64,000 bases of DNA from Paramacrobiotus metropolitanus (taxonomy: Eukaryota; Tardigrada; Eutardigrada; Parachela; Macrobiotidae). The stretch is from positions 558,001 through 622,000 of the forward strand of contig NW_026570276.1 of the NCBI RefSeq assembly GCF_019649055.1, read 5' to 3'. A model generated the notes under the pieces. It searched no databases. It was not told the origin of the DNA and saw nothing but the letters and a program-made list of their open reading frames with translations. Positions 46,901 through 60,900 of the stretch are shown here, piece after piece (position 1 is the stretch's first letter; each line of letters opens with the position of its first letter). The position numbers and the translations under genes are program-made.

Positions 46901-49900
46901 TGACACCGCGCAAAGTGCGCAGAGGAAATCGACTGCTGCCTGATGATAAATGCAGTTAAAATAAAATTACCGCATTTGCTAATACAGTTAACTTCGCTGA
47001 CAAAAACTAAGTTATTACCGAATTACCGTAATTATCGAATTTGCACCTCCCCGCATAATAAGGCACTCTCCGTAATAAGTAAGCCCCCTCCCATAACCCG
47101 TTTGAAAAATAGCTCCTCCCCGAATTTGCCTCCCATGGGGGTGTTATTAAATGTTAAGCGCCACGAAATGATAGATATAAGGCCAATTGCTTCATAATAA
47201 CTGCTATGATGTAATTAATAAACAGTAAACGGTCACAAAAATAATTCGGTGCTATGCTTCAGAATGCTGCTCGTAAGGTTCTGAAACTGCAAACACCGGT
47301 ATCTACTGCGTTCAATTTCAATGGAACAGAATGCGCAGTTGTTTGAAAAATAAACGTCCCCTTCTAAAAAATACCCTTTGAAAAATAGTACCACCCCCAG
47401 AAATAACGCCTCCTCCCCGAAATAAGACCCCCTACTCCAGGACGTTTGAACTTTTGCACCCCAGGGGTGCAAATTCGATAATTACGGTAAGTGATTTTTT
47501 TCCAGCGGCAAGTGGCAATCCCACACCAACTAACTACTTAATACTTAACTAACTATAAAAGGTTCAATTGTTGCAGTCTTGCAGAGCTGGCTGATAAACT
47601 GTAAGAAAAAAACTGCCAAACGATGTCTCACTTGATTGCTGCTCCTCCTGCTTAGCGAGCTCCGCTCGCGCAGCAGCTCCGTTTCGCCTTCTGTAAATAT
47701 CCGTTTTTCATTACTAATTTTAAAAAATACCGTCTTTCATCGGTATAATACGAAACTAAAGAAACAGTGTCAACAGAGAAATGATTAAGTTAAAACTACC
47801 GCAAAACACTGCCTTTTACCTAAGTATCAAGCAGCCACCGTCATCCCGCAGCTACTTGATAATTGGTACTGCCAGGCTGCCAGCAAGATTCGCGACGCAT
47901 GCACCTCTCACTTGGGACACTTCCCTAAGTTCCCTGGGTCGTTTGTGCGTTCGGTTGTCAAAATAACTTAAATCTTTCTTGTGCCTAAATTTTTATTATC
48001 CTTAAACCCACCGCTGTTAATATAATGTTTCTTAAAGCCATTGCAGACCAAATACATCAAAACAAACAAAATTTTTCGAATTTTGTTTCACGATATAACC
48101 CGCGCAAGCTCTGCAGCAAGGCAGTTACTTTAAGTCTTCGCTGATTGGCTGTGTTGGGGTTCCGTAGACTTTGTATGATAGGGTTTTTTCAAGTTTTCTC
48201 TCAACCGATGTTTGTTTTTTGAAATCCGAAAGTTGCGGGCTCATCTACGAAATCAGCGCTATCGAATGATCCGTAAATGTTGAATATTGATCCACTCTGC
48301 GATTCTGGGGGATTTGACAGACACACTGGTCACGCCCCCTCTTAATCTTTTATTATAAAGGATAACTTATTTCATTTATTTCGGTTTATTATTTACATAG
48401 ATGGCAACAAAAAAGGCAGATTTCGAAAGCATTATCACCAGCAGCATTATTTATGTGCTGCTATTATGTATTCGTAACGAACGCGCATCAGGAGACATAT
48501 AAGGAACTCAAGGCCATTCCACTACGTTTCCAGAAACAGAGAAAAGACAGTCACAAATGCAGCGAGAAGACTAGTTTGCAGACGTTTGATCATTTAAATT
48601 CCTTCGAAGTTAACTAAACTGTTACTATCTTTTTACTGTGAATTTATTAAAATTTTATATTTCCTATGACTCATATAGTATTCCAATTTCTTAAAATTAA
48701 TGCGACGTAAAATAGTTTTATTCAAACAAATCATTAACAGCAATAATTACAGTATTTGACCACAAAAGTTGCTCACCAGCTCAACCGTGATAGCAAATTA
48801 ACCACTGTTTATTCAGGTTTCGAATTAATTAAGTTTTTCAGTTTATTCTTTATGCATTATCCAAAATAACTTATTTCATTTATTTCGGTTTATTATTTAC
48901 ATAGATGGCAACAAAAAAGGCAGATTTCGAAAGCATTATCACCAGCAGCATTATTTATGTGCTGCTATTATGTATTCGTAACGAACGCGCATCAGGAGAC
49001 ATATAAGGAACTCAAGGCCATTCCACTACGTTTCCAGAAACAGAGAAAAGACAGTCACAAATGCAGCGAGAAGACTAGTTTGCAGACGTTTGATCATTTA
49101 AATTCCTTCGAAGTTAACTAAACTGTTACTATCTTTTTACTGTGAATTTATTAAAATTTTATATTTCCTATGACTCATATAGTATTCCAATTTCTTAAAA
49201 TTAATGCGACGTAAAATAGTTTTATTCAAACAAATCACTTAAATCTGATAAGATAAACACAATACTGACGAGTTTCCTAAAGATTTTCCCGGACGATTTT
49301 TTCCTGAATTTTAACAAGAAATATACAGCAAAATCTATATATGTGTGTGTTATATATGTAAAAAATATATATGTGTCTTTCCGATGATGCATATAAATTC
49401 TAATTTGTTAAATGCTACGTAAAAAGTTTTGAACAATCGAATTATCTAAATTAAATAAGATAAACAATATAAAGCTTGACGATTCAACTTTTTTCTCGGA
49501 AAGTTAATTTTGATTTTTTTTAAAAATTTTCCCGGAAACTTTTTTTCTGAATTCCCACCAAAAACATCCAGCCCCGTGATTTACCTTGCATCTGTTGGAT
49601 GAAGGGCAGCCAGATGACGGAGATGAGGAGGAGCACGAGATTGAAGAGCCGGCCGACGATGAGGATCTCCATAGTGCCGGCCTTGGCGCGCACCTTACTC
49701 CAGATGTCGATGGTGAAGAGCGCCGAGGCGGAGTTGAAGATGGAGATGAGATCGGAGACGAGGGCGGACAGCATGACGGCCAGCATCAGGCCGCGGACGC
49801 CCGACGGCAGCAGCTCCGTCACCAGCCAGGGATAGGCCATGTCGCTGCAGCCGCGCCGGTTCTCGCACAGGGCGTAGCACGCCTCCGGATTCGAGCAGGC

Positions 49901-52900
49901 GATCACATCTAACAGAATAAATTCCATTATTCATTCTAATGATTTTTCCCTACAAAAACTTTCTTTACAAAAAAATTGAAAAGCAATAAAATTATTACAA
50001 CTATTCAATTAATTAATGCAATATCATTCATTATCAATGCGATAAAAATTCTTATAAGCTATAAGAAATCAAGTTTAAAATTCCTGCTCATTTCAGCAAA
50101 TTTATTCGTTATCTTCCACTTTCCACCGTCAGTTAAAATTTTCAACCCTTGGTTTAAATAAAATAAAATTACTTTTTATTCCAAATCGAAAATTTCCAAT
50201 TCTAAATTAACGATTACTGAATCCAAATTTCAAATTTTAATTTTAAACTGAATTAATTGGTCAATCTTAATTTTAGATTAAGTACTGTATGAAAATCATT
50301 TCCGCAGTTATTTAATAAGATCACGGTTTTGAAGGTTTTCCTCGGATAAAGTACTGTATCTACTGTCTGTACAGGATGGGAAAGGTAAAAATATAAAATA
50401 ATCAACCATCTGTACAGAATGGGAGAGGTAAAATAAGATAATCCAAATCATAATCGATTTAATCATAATCATTTAGCAATCTGCCGGCATCCGTACCTGG
50501 CCACAGCGTCCGAGCAATCATTCCCGGCAAGATCATAACAAAAAGGAAGGCAAACTTGAAATACCCAGCGAGAATGCAGCCTCCTTGTGCGTGCGACAGA
50601 CTTTTGGCTGCTAACGCCCGCTGCACCATCATCTACGAGAAAAAAGTTCGTCCAGAGGAAACGGCAAATCAGTGTTAACAATACTTCTAGTGATATCACC
50701 CAAAAACCGTGGAACAGAAAACCTGCCATGAGCTAAGCTGGAATTTCATAGAAAATATAAATGATTACACCGGAAATTCCAAAACATTTAGATGTAATCA
50801 AAAGTTATTTCATTTTACTGTAATCAGCACACTGGTAGACGGACTCGCCCTCTGATAGCCATTGCACTACAACCGCTGACATACTTACACGACGTCAGTA
50901 TCGAGAATACAGCATATACATATTTACCAAATACGAAGTTCAAGAGCCACAAAAAACAAGCTCGCCGAAATTACGGGGAAAAAAATAAATGTATAAAAAC
51001 TACTACTTAAATACATATGTGTTGAAGCTATTACAGGAGCCACAACCCAAATCACGTGGGCGCTATAGGCAAACAAAACAAAAATACGACAAACAGCGTG
51101 CAGTTAAGGAAGAACAGAAAACCGCACTGACCTGATCGGCAGCCCAGTACCAGATGGACACGGCCGACTGGCCGATGAGGAATCCCGGCCACGGGAGATT
51201 GGGATCATCCGGCTCACGCAGCATCACAAAAGCGTCGTCCAACGGCTGGCTGCACGTGGTGTTGGGCATGGAATAATTGCCGCTGGCTGCCGCCGACGGG
51301 TATCTCGCCACCAAACCACTGTAGCCGCCCACGCGAATTAATGCTGGAAAAAATTCCATAACAATTTATACTAAATCAGATTAAGATTAATTTTATCTAA
51401 TTTATTTGTAAATCATATTTTTTACAATTAAAACGGAAAATCATAACTTCATTTTGAATTATGAATTCCGACTTCGAAATTCAAATTCATCCGAAAGTTT
51501 CGAGCAGCATGAGACCAAAGTTAACACTGAAAATTCACACAGATACCGGAAGTACAGTTAAAACGTATATCGAAAATTTGCCTTAAACTATGCCGAGAAA
51601 ACGATTAAAAAAATTCCCAAAAAAATTATACAGTGTATACACAACGGAAATTCTTTCCCAAAAAACATCACATCAATTTGCATATCACACGGAATTTCAT
51701 CCTAATATTCTCAATAAAAGCTCAAAATTTCCATCTATATTACCAGAAAAACAATTACCAACAAACTTACTTACCGAGGATAAATATCGTACATGCTCCC
51801 AACAAGATGCTGACGGCCTGTAAGACTTCCGTGTAAATCGCCCTGAAAAAATGACATTAATTAGGAAATACTGCGGTAGAACGCGCCACAGTTGGAGAAC
51901 GACAAAATGCCAACATTTTTACGAACTCTCGCAGAATTACATTGTTATTTATTCATATATAATACGAAATTAAATTGTTCGCACCGCTGAACGGAGTGAC
52001 GGATACCGCCAACACATAGTCAACTAAGAGAAGAGTTTTTCACTGACGCTTTGAGACCGCCGGTGATGGCGGTTACGGCGGTCATCGACAGGAGCAGCGC
52101 AATGGCCAGCCACTGATTCCATTCTAATCCCTGTCGGATGAAGAGTGTTCCGGAGTACAACGCCACCTGAAGAACAAGAAAACGTATTAGAAAATGCGTA
52201 TCAAACGGACGTTGACTGCGGGCACGGAAGATGGCATATTTCCCGGATTTTCGTATTTTCTTTTATTTTGAAGACCGCGTCATTAGCCAACACCACAGTA
52301 TCCAGTTCTAATATTTCGAATAAAAATACTGTTGATTTTATTAAATATTTTTGTATTATTAATAATTTAGTGTGTATGTATGCTGTGTTTTTTAATAATG
52401 GATTGCTCCTTGTTATATAAAGCGATATATTCATGTTATCGCTGTCCCTTGCGGGAATTCGGTTGTCTCTGCAAGCGACATCCTACATCCCGCGGATAGC
52501 GTAATCGGAAAATTAAATTATAATTTTCCCTCCTTCACAAAATTATGCCAATGCGCCAAAAATAAATACTAAAAATTTAACACTCTTCACAAAATTTTAT
52601 TATTTCGTCTACGAGCTTTCGAACAGTCTGCTGGGCATTCGTCGACAAGTAAAGCCATTCCACTACGCAACCACACACACACCGTCACAATAAATGACTC
52701 CATAACACTGTACGGTGATTGATTTAAAGCCAACTTATACCTGCGACAAACGTATAGGGAAATTCTAAATTCTTCAATTCAAAAATGAATGTACAAAAAG
52801 AAATTCAAAACTTCGTGCACACAACTGACAGCTGACAACCGTCCCAATGACCCGTGCACATAACTACCACTCGTTCCAAAACTTCAGGCGCAAAGCGAAA

Positions 52901-55900
52901 CCGTGGATGGACGCCGAATTGAGGCAAAATCAAAATTCAACAAATTTCGAATTACGTTATTTACAGAAAATGTTTTATGCAAATTTTTATCATTTTAATT
53001 CGTGTCTAACAGCGCAAGGTAGGTGGATGGGCTTTTGCTAAAAAAACTGGAGAAACACAGAGGAAAAATTCAATAAAAAATTCAACAACAATAATAAATT
53101 ACGTACTCATTACACTCTTCAAAATCCGCTGAAAAAAAACGCAAACAATTATAACTATGTAACAAAAATTACAGAATTAAAGATTTACCATTCAGTAAAA
53201 AATGGTGTATCATTGACGAATTTATTTGTCATTTACGTTTATTTATCGTTTTACTGAAAGAAACCAATAACAGACATAGTCACCAATAAGATTAGATGGA
53301 GCAAGTACTTTCTGATTTCTATAGTGTAGAGAATATATATTTCTATAGAATATAGAAGGTTCCTAGATGAAGAGATAATTATATCAATATTAAATGGACA
53401 GTTTTTTCTCTAGAATTTTCAAAACATTTGTTGGTACATTTTAGCATATTCCTGTACATATTCCTGCACGTACGGAAATCTTGGTGAAGATGTAGAGAAT
53501 CAGCGACAACGTGGCCAAATACACGCGGATGCGTGATCCGCCGAAGCGCTTCTTGATGTACTCCGGAAGTGTGTAGGCCTGCCCAGACATAAACCATCAT
53601 TACTGATCGATCGACGGCTACGCACTTCCGCCCAGCAATCACAAACATCTGTTGCCATCCCTGCCGCGATGACGCAATAGATCCGCGCACGCTTACCTTA
53701 CTGGCGATGTAGACGGGAAGAAACACCCATCCCAGCAGTTGTAACGCCACCAAGCCCTGCGATAATGACGCGGAGAATAACAAACAGCGTTGAACTATTC
53801 AGAGTAAAGTGATCACCTACACTGATCTCGAACGCTCCCACACTGATTCCTGGAAAACAAAAGTAAAAGGTATGAACACGATTTAACAGCAAAGAAATCC
53901 ATAGAATTCATCCTCGAGATGGGTGTTTCAAATTTATGCATCGTCTCGTTGCAAAAAAAAACAAAGTAACCGAAAACACCAGAGATTTTTTAATACCGTA
54001 AATAACCAGCAAATTCAAGCACTAAATTCCCGAAATATCACACAAATAAATTAATTTACTCACAAGTCTTGTAAAACAAGAAAAACTCGAAAATTGTTCG
54101 TCACATTATTTACAAATCACAATTACCATGTTATGCAATAAAAAGCACATGGATATTAACTGTGACTGCGAAATTAGACAGCCATTAGGATCAAAAAGTG
54201 TGCAGTCCGAGTACTCGATTTAGCATTCCTAAAAAAATGCCATAAATGTTTTTAATTCGCCGAAGTTGCGGCAGGTAAAACCTACCGACAGCAGCACCTG
54301 AGCCACTCAATCCAATAAAATGTTCTGTGCCGATATTCGAGGCAAACAGACTAGCGCCAACCTAATAAATAATAAACATAATTTTCTTAATCATCGGGAA
54401 TCATGCACGCTTCACACAGTCGCCCAAAAGTTTATATTTTCAACGTAAATGAAAACGAAAAACCTTAGAAAACTTATTCGATAACAAAAGGCATAAATAA
54501 GAGAACACAGTGCTCAGTAAGACTTCGAGATCTCTTGGCCCAAATCTGACAGCCGCATAAAACAAATGCCCAGAGCGTAAAGCCACTTCACAACGTTTTC
54601 AGATGATTTTACATTAAGACCGTTGTGCGAGAAACGTTTGCTCATTTTTCGAAAAATGGGAAAGAGAAAAAATTTTTTTATTTATGAATTATCGTAGTTC
54701 AACGTATAATATAAATATTTTGTGACTAAAACACGCTTATAAATTATCACTGTCCATTTACGAAAAATATTGATGAGCGGCGATGTAGCGTTCAATATCT
54801 TCGTGGCCTATGTAAATTCGCTACGGAAAACACTCCGTAATACACAAGAAAATAAAATCGCAGTTGCTTTTTCACAATTTTTGCTGATACATATGACAGC
54901 AATTTACTTACAATATACCACGACGTATCCTTATCGGCCAAGAAAAATCCCGAGACGGTGTTCCGTTTGGATTTGAATAATGACTAGGAAAAAACAACAA
55001 AAGGCAATCAGCAACGTTCAACAGGTAATCAAGCCACCACTCAAGGCCACTTCAGCGGCGCCAGCAACGTCACATTTCACAACAATCAAAACCCGTTGAC
55101 AGCCTGATAAAGCAAACAATCGTCTAATCTTTCCAGAATTTTCACATCGACGATACTGCTAAAAATAATTTTTCCACTATTTTCGACTTTCCCTTTATCG
55201 TAAAAAGTTTCACGAAAGTAGCCACCGACTCACCGATGCGAAAATTTTCGTTTTTCAACAATCCCAAGAAAATTATCAAAAAACGGTGCCAATAAAAACA
55301 AATACTAAAAATAAACACCAGGATATTATTAATTTTAAGAAACGCTAACGAGTGTAAAATTCCCAGATCCCTGACGCGGAACTTTTTAGTAGTCATTTAT
55401 ATTTGGGCTATCTACTTAAACACCTGCGCCAAACATTAAGAATGAGAGAAATTTCAAAACAAATGATACTTTCGTCTTCCTGCACCGCAGAATTTAACTT
55501 TAGGTTTTTAGCTCGAAATTTTAATCACAAATATCAATTAAATCACTTTTTAATCAATTCCGTATCCATATTTCCTCCATAAAACACTTATACTCAGATT
55601 AAAATAAAAAAACAAATATCATTCTCATTTCTCAATCTCAGACAAAAAATAGTAACAATTATAAAATTACACAAATGCAGTTAAAAAATCGTTACTAATA
55701 TTATCCTTTAATACCAATTATCAGCAATACTTGTATTTTTCTTAATAAGAAAAATCTCATAAAAAATTCTTTTTTACTTCTATAGAGGAGGACAGCGAAT
55801 TCGATTATGAGGACAGCCAATTAAATCATTTTTTATTGAATTTTTGTTTCCTGTGCTAACCGGTTTTCCCTGTTGCATTATCGAAATTCATTATGCATAC

Positions 55901-56037
55901 AGCGTACGAACGAGCGCATAGTATCATACTGATCATACTGTACGTACAAATATTCCCACGGCAACCACCGCCACAAAATAACAGACAATCCCCGCTATAT
56001 CCCCTTTGTCCAGACGGGAACCCGTGGCCAAGGACAT
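43978..56037 (-). CDS. SLC5-family sodium/solute cotransporter (SGLT/SMIT-like), 14 exons
   Basis: A plasma-membrane transporter that couples Na+ entry to uptake of a sugar, inositol or similar solute. Exons from the 5' end are 56037-55948, 54983-54912, 54361-54286, 53849-53821, 53756-53697, 53578-53474, 52166-52048, 51842-51775, 51343-51132, 50632-50497, 49908-49585, 46303-45925, 45379-45029 and 44181-43978. Phases agree at every junction, giving about 741 residues (typical SGLTs have 600-700). Landmarks in order: TM1 [70 protein letters not shown], a glycosylated loop (NYSMPNTTC), [23 protein letters not shown] followed by [14 protein letters not shown] (the TM8 sodium-site region), NEQGAFYG, and a last TM ([14 protein letters not shown]). 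The start [10 protein letters not shown] directly precedes TM1. One base is missing in exon 12 near 46100, between [10 protein letters not shown] and [10 protein letters not shown]. Adding one base also satisfies the flanking phases. The loop before the last TM is long and hydrophilic. Substrate cannot be told. Confidence 0.9.
44571..44883. mobile_element. Foldback element in the last SLC5 intron
   Basis: The left aatacgaggacaatagggtg, continuing through cttcacgattagggtgc, pairs with the right arm over about 65 bp with three mismatches. The interior is about 180 bp. The frame at 44500-44703 crosses an arm and is not a gene. Confidence 0.75.
46558..49237 (+). repeat. Shuffled exact duplications inside an SLC5 intron
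   Basis: Block A (46558-46692, about 135 bp) reappears at 48734-48866. On either side of this second copy lie two direct copies of block B (48363-48733 and 48867-49237, 371 bp each). All copies look identical by eye. The order A ... B-A-B within one 3.3-kb intron is not a simple tandem duplication. It suggests template switching, or an assembly join of two haplotypes. Confidence 0.85.
47023..47490. mobile_element. MITE in the same SLC5 intron
   Basis: The left ttaccgtaattatcgaattt and the right aaattcgataattacggtaa are exact complements, extending to 25 bp with the gcacc/ggtgc core. The interior has further inverted pieces rich in cctcccc and no coding sequence. Confidence 0.75.
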
Positions 56038-57902
56038 TCTGTCCCGTCGTCACCCCACTCGCTCCCCGTCCACTTTCACAGCCCCATACACTCCGCACAC
56101 GGTCCCGGTGCATCACCCCATCATCCCACTATAATCCTCCAACACTTTCGGCATATTGCGCAATGATCAATCGGGACAACAATCAGGGAATATGTCGCCA
56201 AGAACCCAACATCATAATGATTATTTAACTGCACTGTGTCCGCGAAACGCTGAGAAACCGTGTCAAAGTCATCCGGGGACAGAGCCACTGATAAAACATT
56301 GTTGCTGGCGATGGTAATCTGCTAATCAGTGGCGCGGATGACAGCGGGGAAAATAATTGTGTTGGCGTGTGCGCGGTGGAGTAATCGCGAGATAAAGATT
56401 TTTACGGTGGCAAAGATCAAATTACGCTACAAACTGAAACGTACCGTACTAACAAACCAGGCCACAACGCCAACGGCCTTTTCGCTGGTTTGACACGGCT
56501 TTAGAAAAGCATGAATGATTTTTATCGGTGCGCTTTGTGGCTGGCTACGGACGGCGGTATGAGCGAGCAGGGGGCGGGACTTGTTCACGCTGGCGAATCG
56601 TGATTTGCGGCGGCTTTACTATCTGCGCATGATTCAACGCGCAGTGGGCGGGCTAGCGTTTGTGTGTACAGCGCCGCGCAGTTGGATATCACCGTACTCA
56701 TTCATACTCGCACACTTCCGCCGGAAATTCGACATGCTACTGAATTCACAAAATTTTATCGGAAACTTGCAACGCGTGCACTCACAGAATCGCAAATGAT
56801 AATTATTTATTTTATACTTAAAACAACCAATAAAATCCTTCATGATGCTAAATGATAAACTGACTTGTGAGACTTACTAAAATATCCCATTCCCTACTTT
56901 CCTTCGTTTAATTAGTTTTCGAATTTGAACTATCAGTAATAACGGTCATGGACTCATGAGAGACTTGTGTATACTGTATACCGGGTATAATTTTTTACGA
57001 CTAAATTCTTTGGTGATATCGGGAATAACTTCACGCTTGATGTCTAGTCGTTCAAGGAACTGTATTCGCAAAAAAGAAAAAACATAGATTTCACTTCTTA
57101 AATTACTGAAACCTCATTGGCTCATGGGCGCCACTGGCCAGCCGCACAAAATATCATAACAGCAGTAAACTGATGTTGAATATGCAGATTGAAGTTGAAG
57201 CCACTTTTCTACGTTTCCCCACTTACACAGCATTAGAACGTTATAAACGAGATGGCATTTTACATAGCAGCTTCTAATTTAATCGTTCCCATACAAGTTA
57301 GCTTCTCATTTTCAACAGATTTATTGAACGAAATTTACTGTTCACCCAGATAACCTAGAAAATTAATAATTTTTAAACGCAGTGCCCGCTGACCACGATA
57401 AAGCAGTAGAACTCGTTCCATGTCAATACAAAATGGGTAAATAACTTGATACGAAAGAAAATCATTTAAAAACTGTTCATAAGTACAGTACACCGGTAAT
57501 TTTTCCTGCAATTTTTTAAGATTTTCACATCATACTCCGTATTACAAATGCGTTTTAAAATCACTAAGAACTTTTTAAATACAGATTTTTACTTTTTTTA
57601 GATACTTTTTAGATGCAGGGAATCACTACGTCGTTAATTAAAAATTTATAAAATTTAGCCGGATGAAAAATAAAAACTTCATGAAAATATAACGTTGATA
57701 AGCAGAGAAACACAACAAGTTTTTCCCGGCAACCATGTTATCCGTATTCTTTATTTACGAAAATATTGGTATGTAGTACTATGTACCCATAACCCAGAAA
57801 CCACCGAATCCACAAAAATATCAAAGAATAACCGTCCACACAATAAAAATCCCCATCACAACCGCCGCCTTTAATTTTTACTTTTTACACACTGAATTTT
57901 TC
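56038..57902. other. Intergenic between METTL17 3' end and SLC5 start
   Basis: Both neighbours read leftwards, so this holds the METTL17 terminator region and the SLC5 promoter and 5' UTR. No further exon is recognised. Frames at 56581-56855 on both strands lack support. A GC-richer stretch at about 56020-56130 and 56500-56700 may belong to the SLC5 5' UTR or promoter. Confidence 0.45.
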
Positions 57903-60900
57903 TTAACGTGGCTCATCTTCGTCATCGTTCCCTCTCCACTCTGTCGTTTCCGGCCCTTCCGCGCTGTCCATCTCCTCTTCCTCGTTCATCCGCTCCACCT
58001 CCTCCCCCTCCAACTTGCGGGTCCCCGCCATTTCCGCGGTGGTCAGCGGCACCCGGTCGCCCCATTTGGAGCGGCGCAGCAGTGCGTAGAAGGTGTCCTG
58101 GTGCTTGGACTTGGTGCTGATCAGCTCGCGCAGCTCCCCATCCGGACAGCACATCCGGCAGATGACGTGATGGTGGCGCTTCTTGAGGGGCTGCACCACG
58201 CGCGGCCAGGTGTTGGGGGCCGGTGCCGGCGGGGCGTCGGCGGTGGTCGAGCTAGTTGTTGCCGGGATAACGGGGTCTTTTTCCAGGACGACGTAGGAGA
58301 AGGTCCCGGTGTTCTTGGGGGCCGCACGGTACGACATTAAGGGCAGCGGGTTGAAGGCGACGGGGAAGCGGCAGACCACCTCCTTGCGGTTGGAGGCGTT
58401 GGCTAAGCGCGGACACTCCTGACTGTGCGGACACTGGAAGTACGCAAAATACCCAGTTAATTAATTAGGTTTAAGGTTTAATGGTTTAACGTCCGCACAC
58501 ATTCAGGGCAACAGCCCAATTCGAGGCAGCAGGCACTCACAACAACAACAATTCTCCAGAATACACAGCATTTCAGATCAAGTTTTAAACAAGAATACAG
58601 TAGCGTATTTATTTTAAACACCACAACTCAGTAGGCAAACGTGGACTGGGCCCATTAGAAGCAATTATGGACCGCTTTTGTTATAACTGCCAACAGCAGA
58701 TCATTAAATATTTCAAGACAATACAGAAGGCGGCTTTATGTACATAAGCATGTAAAACCGGTAAGCAAATAAAATAAAAAAAGTAATTACAATAAAATTA
58801 AAATTCAACAAAAAATTAACAGGATTTCAGATCTGGACAGAAGCATAACAAAACGATAACAGCATTTATTTTAAAATTCGTGAACACCAAATACTATGCA
58901 ACAAAAAATTCCTGAAAAACCTACATTATCGGAAAATCAAAATTCATTGTAAAATTTATTATTTTATGCATGTCCTTCGTATGCAGTAAAAACAGCAACC
59001 ACCAACTGCACCAAGGCCGTTGCGGCATTGAAAACGCGAGGAACTTTACATTAGATTAGATAAACTTGAAAATAAAACGTTTTCACTGTGAAACTGGTCG
59101 ATTAACTAATGCGAGAAGATCACCGCATTAAAAGACTTATTATTTTCTAAATTATTATTTTCTAAAAATTATTATTTTCTAAAAATTATTATTTTCTAAA
59201 AATTATTCTAAATCTAAATTAGGCATTTATTATTTTCTAAAAATTCATAACGCAGAAAGCATTCTTTCCTAAATGAATATCGACCTGGGTGGAAATACAA
59301 AACTCAGAAAACACTGTAACAAAACATCGATGTTCAACTTACGGGAGCGAAGACACGGCCGCCTCCGACACTTTCCTTAATCACGGGGTTTCTCACAGGT
59401 TTCTTGCTGTCGCGGTCGATCTGCAGGATGTGATCGCGGGCCTCCATAATCGTACGGTAGCCCAGCGTGTTTCCCTGTTCCACGAGAATAAAAAACGATT
59501 CGTCTTCCGCCACAACATCCGTACAACTTCCAAACGATCGCGAGATTCCCCCAAATCCATCAAGGTGAAGGCAGAGGTAACGATATCGAATGTGCGCTGT
59601 GAAAACAGGCCGTGTAACAACGCGGAAACACGAAAGCCCAAATTATTTCATGTCAAAATCTGCGCTAATTATTTCTGAATTTTAATTTCCCTGAAAATTC
59701 TGTATAAAGAAAAAATTCTGTATAAAATTCTGAATTCCGTAGAAGTATAGGTGTATTCTGTATTTAATATGCTAACAAATAATACGAAGACAAATTCAGC
59801 AGATAAACCTGCTGGCAAATTATTCAAACGGCTGGTCAAAAAAAGATTCATATAACACACGCAACAAATTAAGAAACCACCATAAAAATTAAATCTAAAA
59901 TAATACCAGGAATTTAGAAATTTTATCACAATTTATTTTTCGAAAAATTAAATTTTATACTAATTATTACTTTTCAATAAAGCATGAGAAGATAATCGAG
60001 ATACGACTGTTTCAATAAGCCAACTGGAAAGCGAAACAAAACTAGATCATTTGCACACCGCGAGGATTAAACAGAAAAATCAATCCAATTAAATTCCAAG
60101 AAAACGAAAAACGTTTCGTAAATTTAGTACGATTAAGTTATGTTTCAACTGATTATCATAAATACCACACTTTATTACTTATTAGAAATAGCAGCTGCAA
60201 AAATCACTAATACTAAGCAGAATACCAACGCAGATTAACTCGTAGATCTGTTACGCTGAACGTCGGAAAAAGAAGTTATAATCACTCACGTCATGTTTCC
60301 CGGGTAGGAACTGGCGGAAGTATGCCTTCTTCAGCAACGGCTCGCGTCCCTCCCCGCCGTTCTCGACAATGGCCCTTGCAATATCATTCATATCCGGCGA
60401 ATAATCCACGCAAAAGTACTCCTGCATACTCTCCTTGAACACCTCGTTGGCCGCCATGGCCACCGTGCCCACACCCGACCCGTAGTCAAACAGCGTCGTC
60501 GGGGCGAAATCGTGGACACGGCGCTGCAGTTCCGTGAAGATGCGCCGCATGATCTGGAATTCCTCGGGGTAGCGGGTGGCCAGGTACAGCGCGGCACGGT
60601 ACGGGGTGTACTCGACGCGCTTCCACTGGTAGAACTCCGATTTCAGCTTGGGCAGCACGACGTCGTTGATCTGCGCGCGGATCTGCAGCCGCTCCGAATC
60701 GGTCAAGCGGGAACGGCGGGTTGGCAGATCATCTGCAAAGTGTATACTGTACCAGAGTGTACCTTCTTGGAAGCAGAACCTTACACAAATACACTTATTT
60801 TACGCTGTACACAACTGGCCGCATTTACAAATAACATTGTATTTTTCCTTAAAACTGTATTGCATTTACAAATAAAATTGTATTTTTCCTTAAAACTGTA

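Noticed and set aside
49586-49912. 108-codon acidic frame on the plus strand
   Set aside because: Antisense to the well supported SLC5 exon at 49585-49908.
56430-56525. Possible first SLC5 exon (AVGVVAWFV on the minus strand)
   Set aside because: The frame before it is not hydrophobic. A better exon at 55948-56037 has a start codon, a full TM1 and a phase-0 donor that fits the next exon.
58101-58340. Frames opposite METTL17 exon 5
   Set aside because: Antisense shadows of a GC-rich coding exon.
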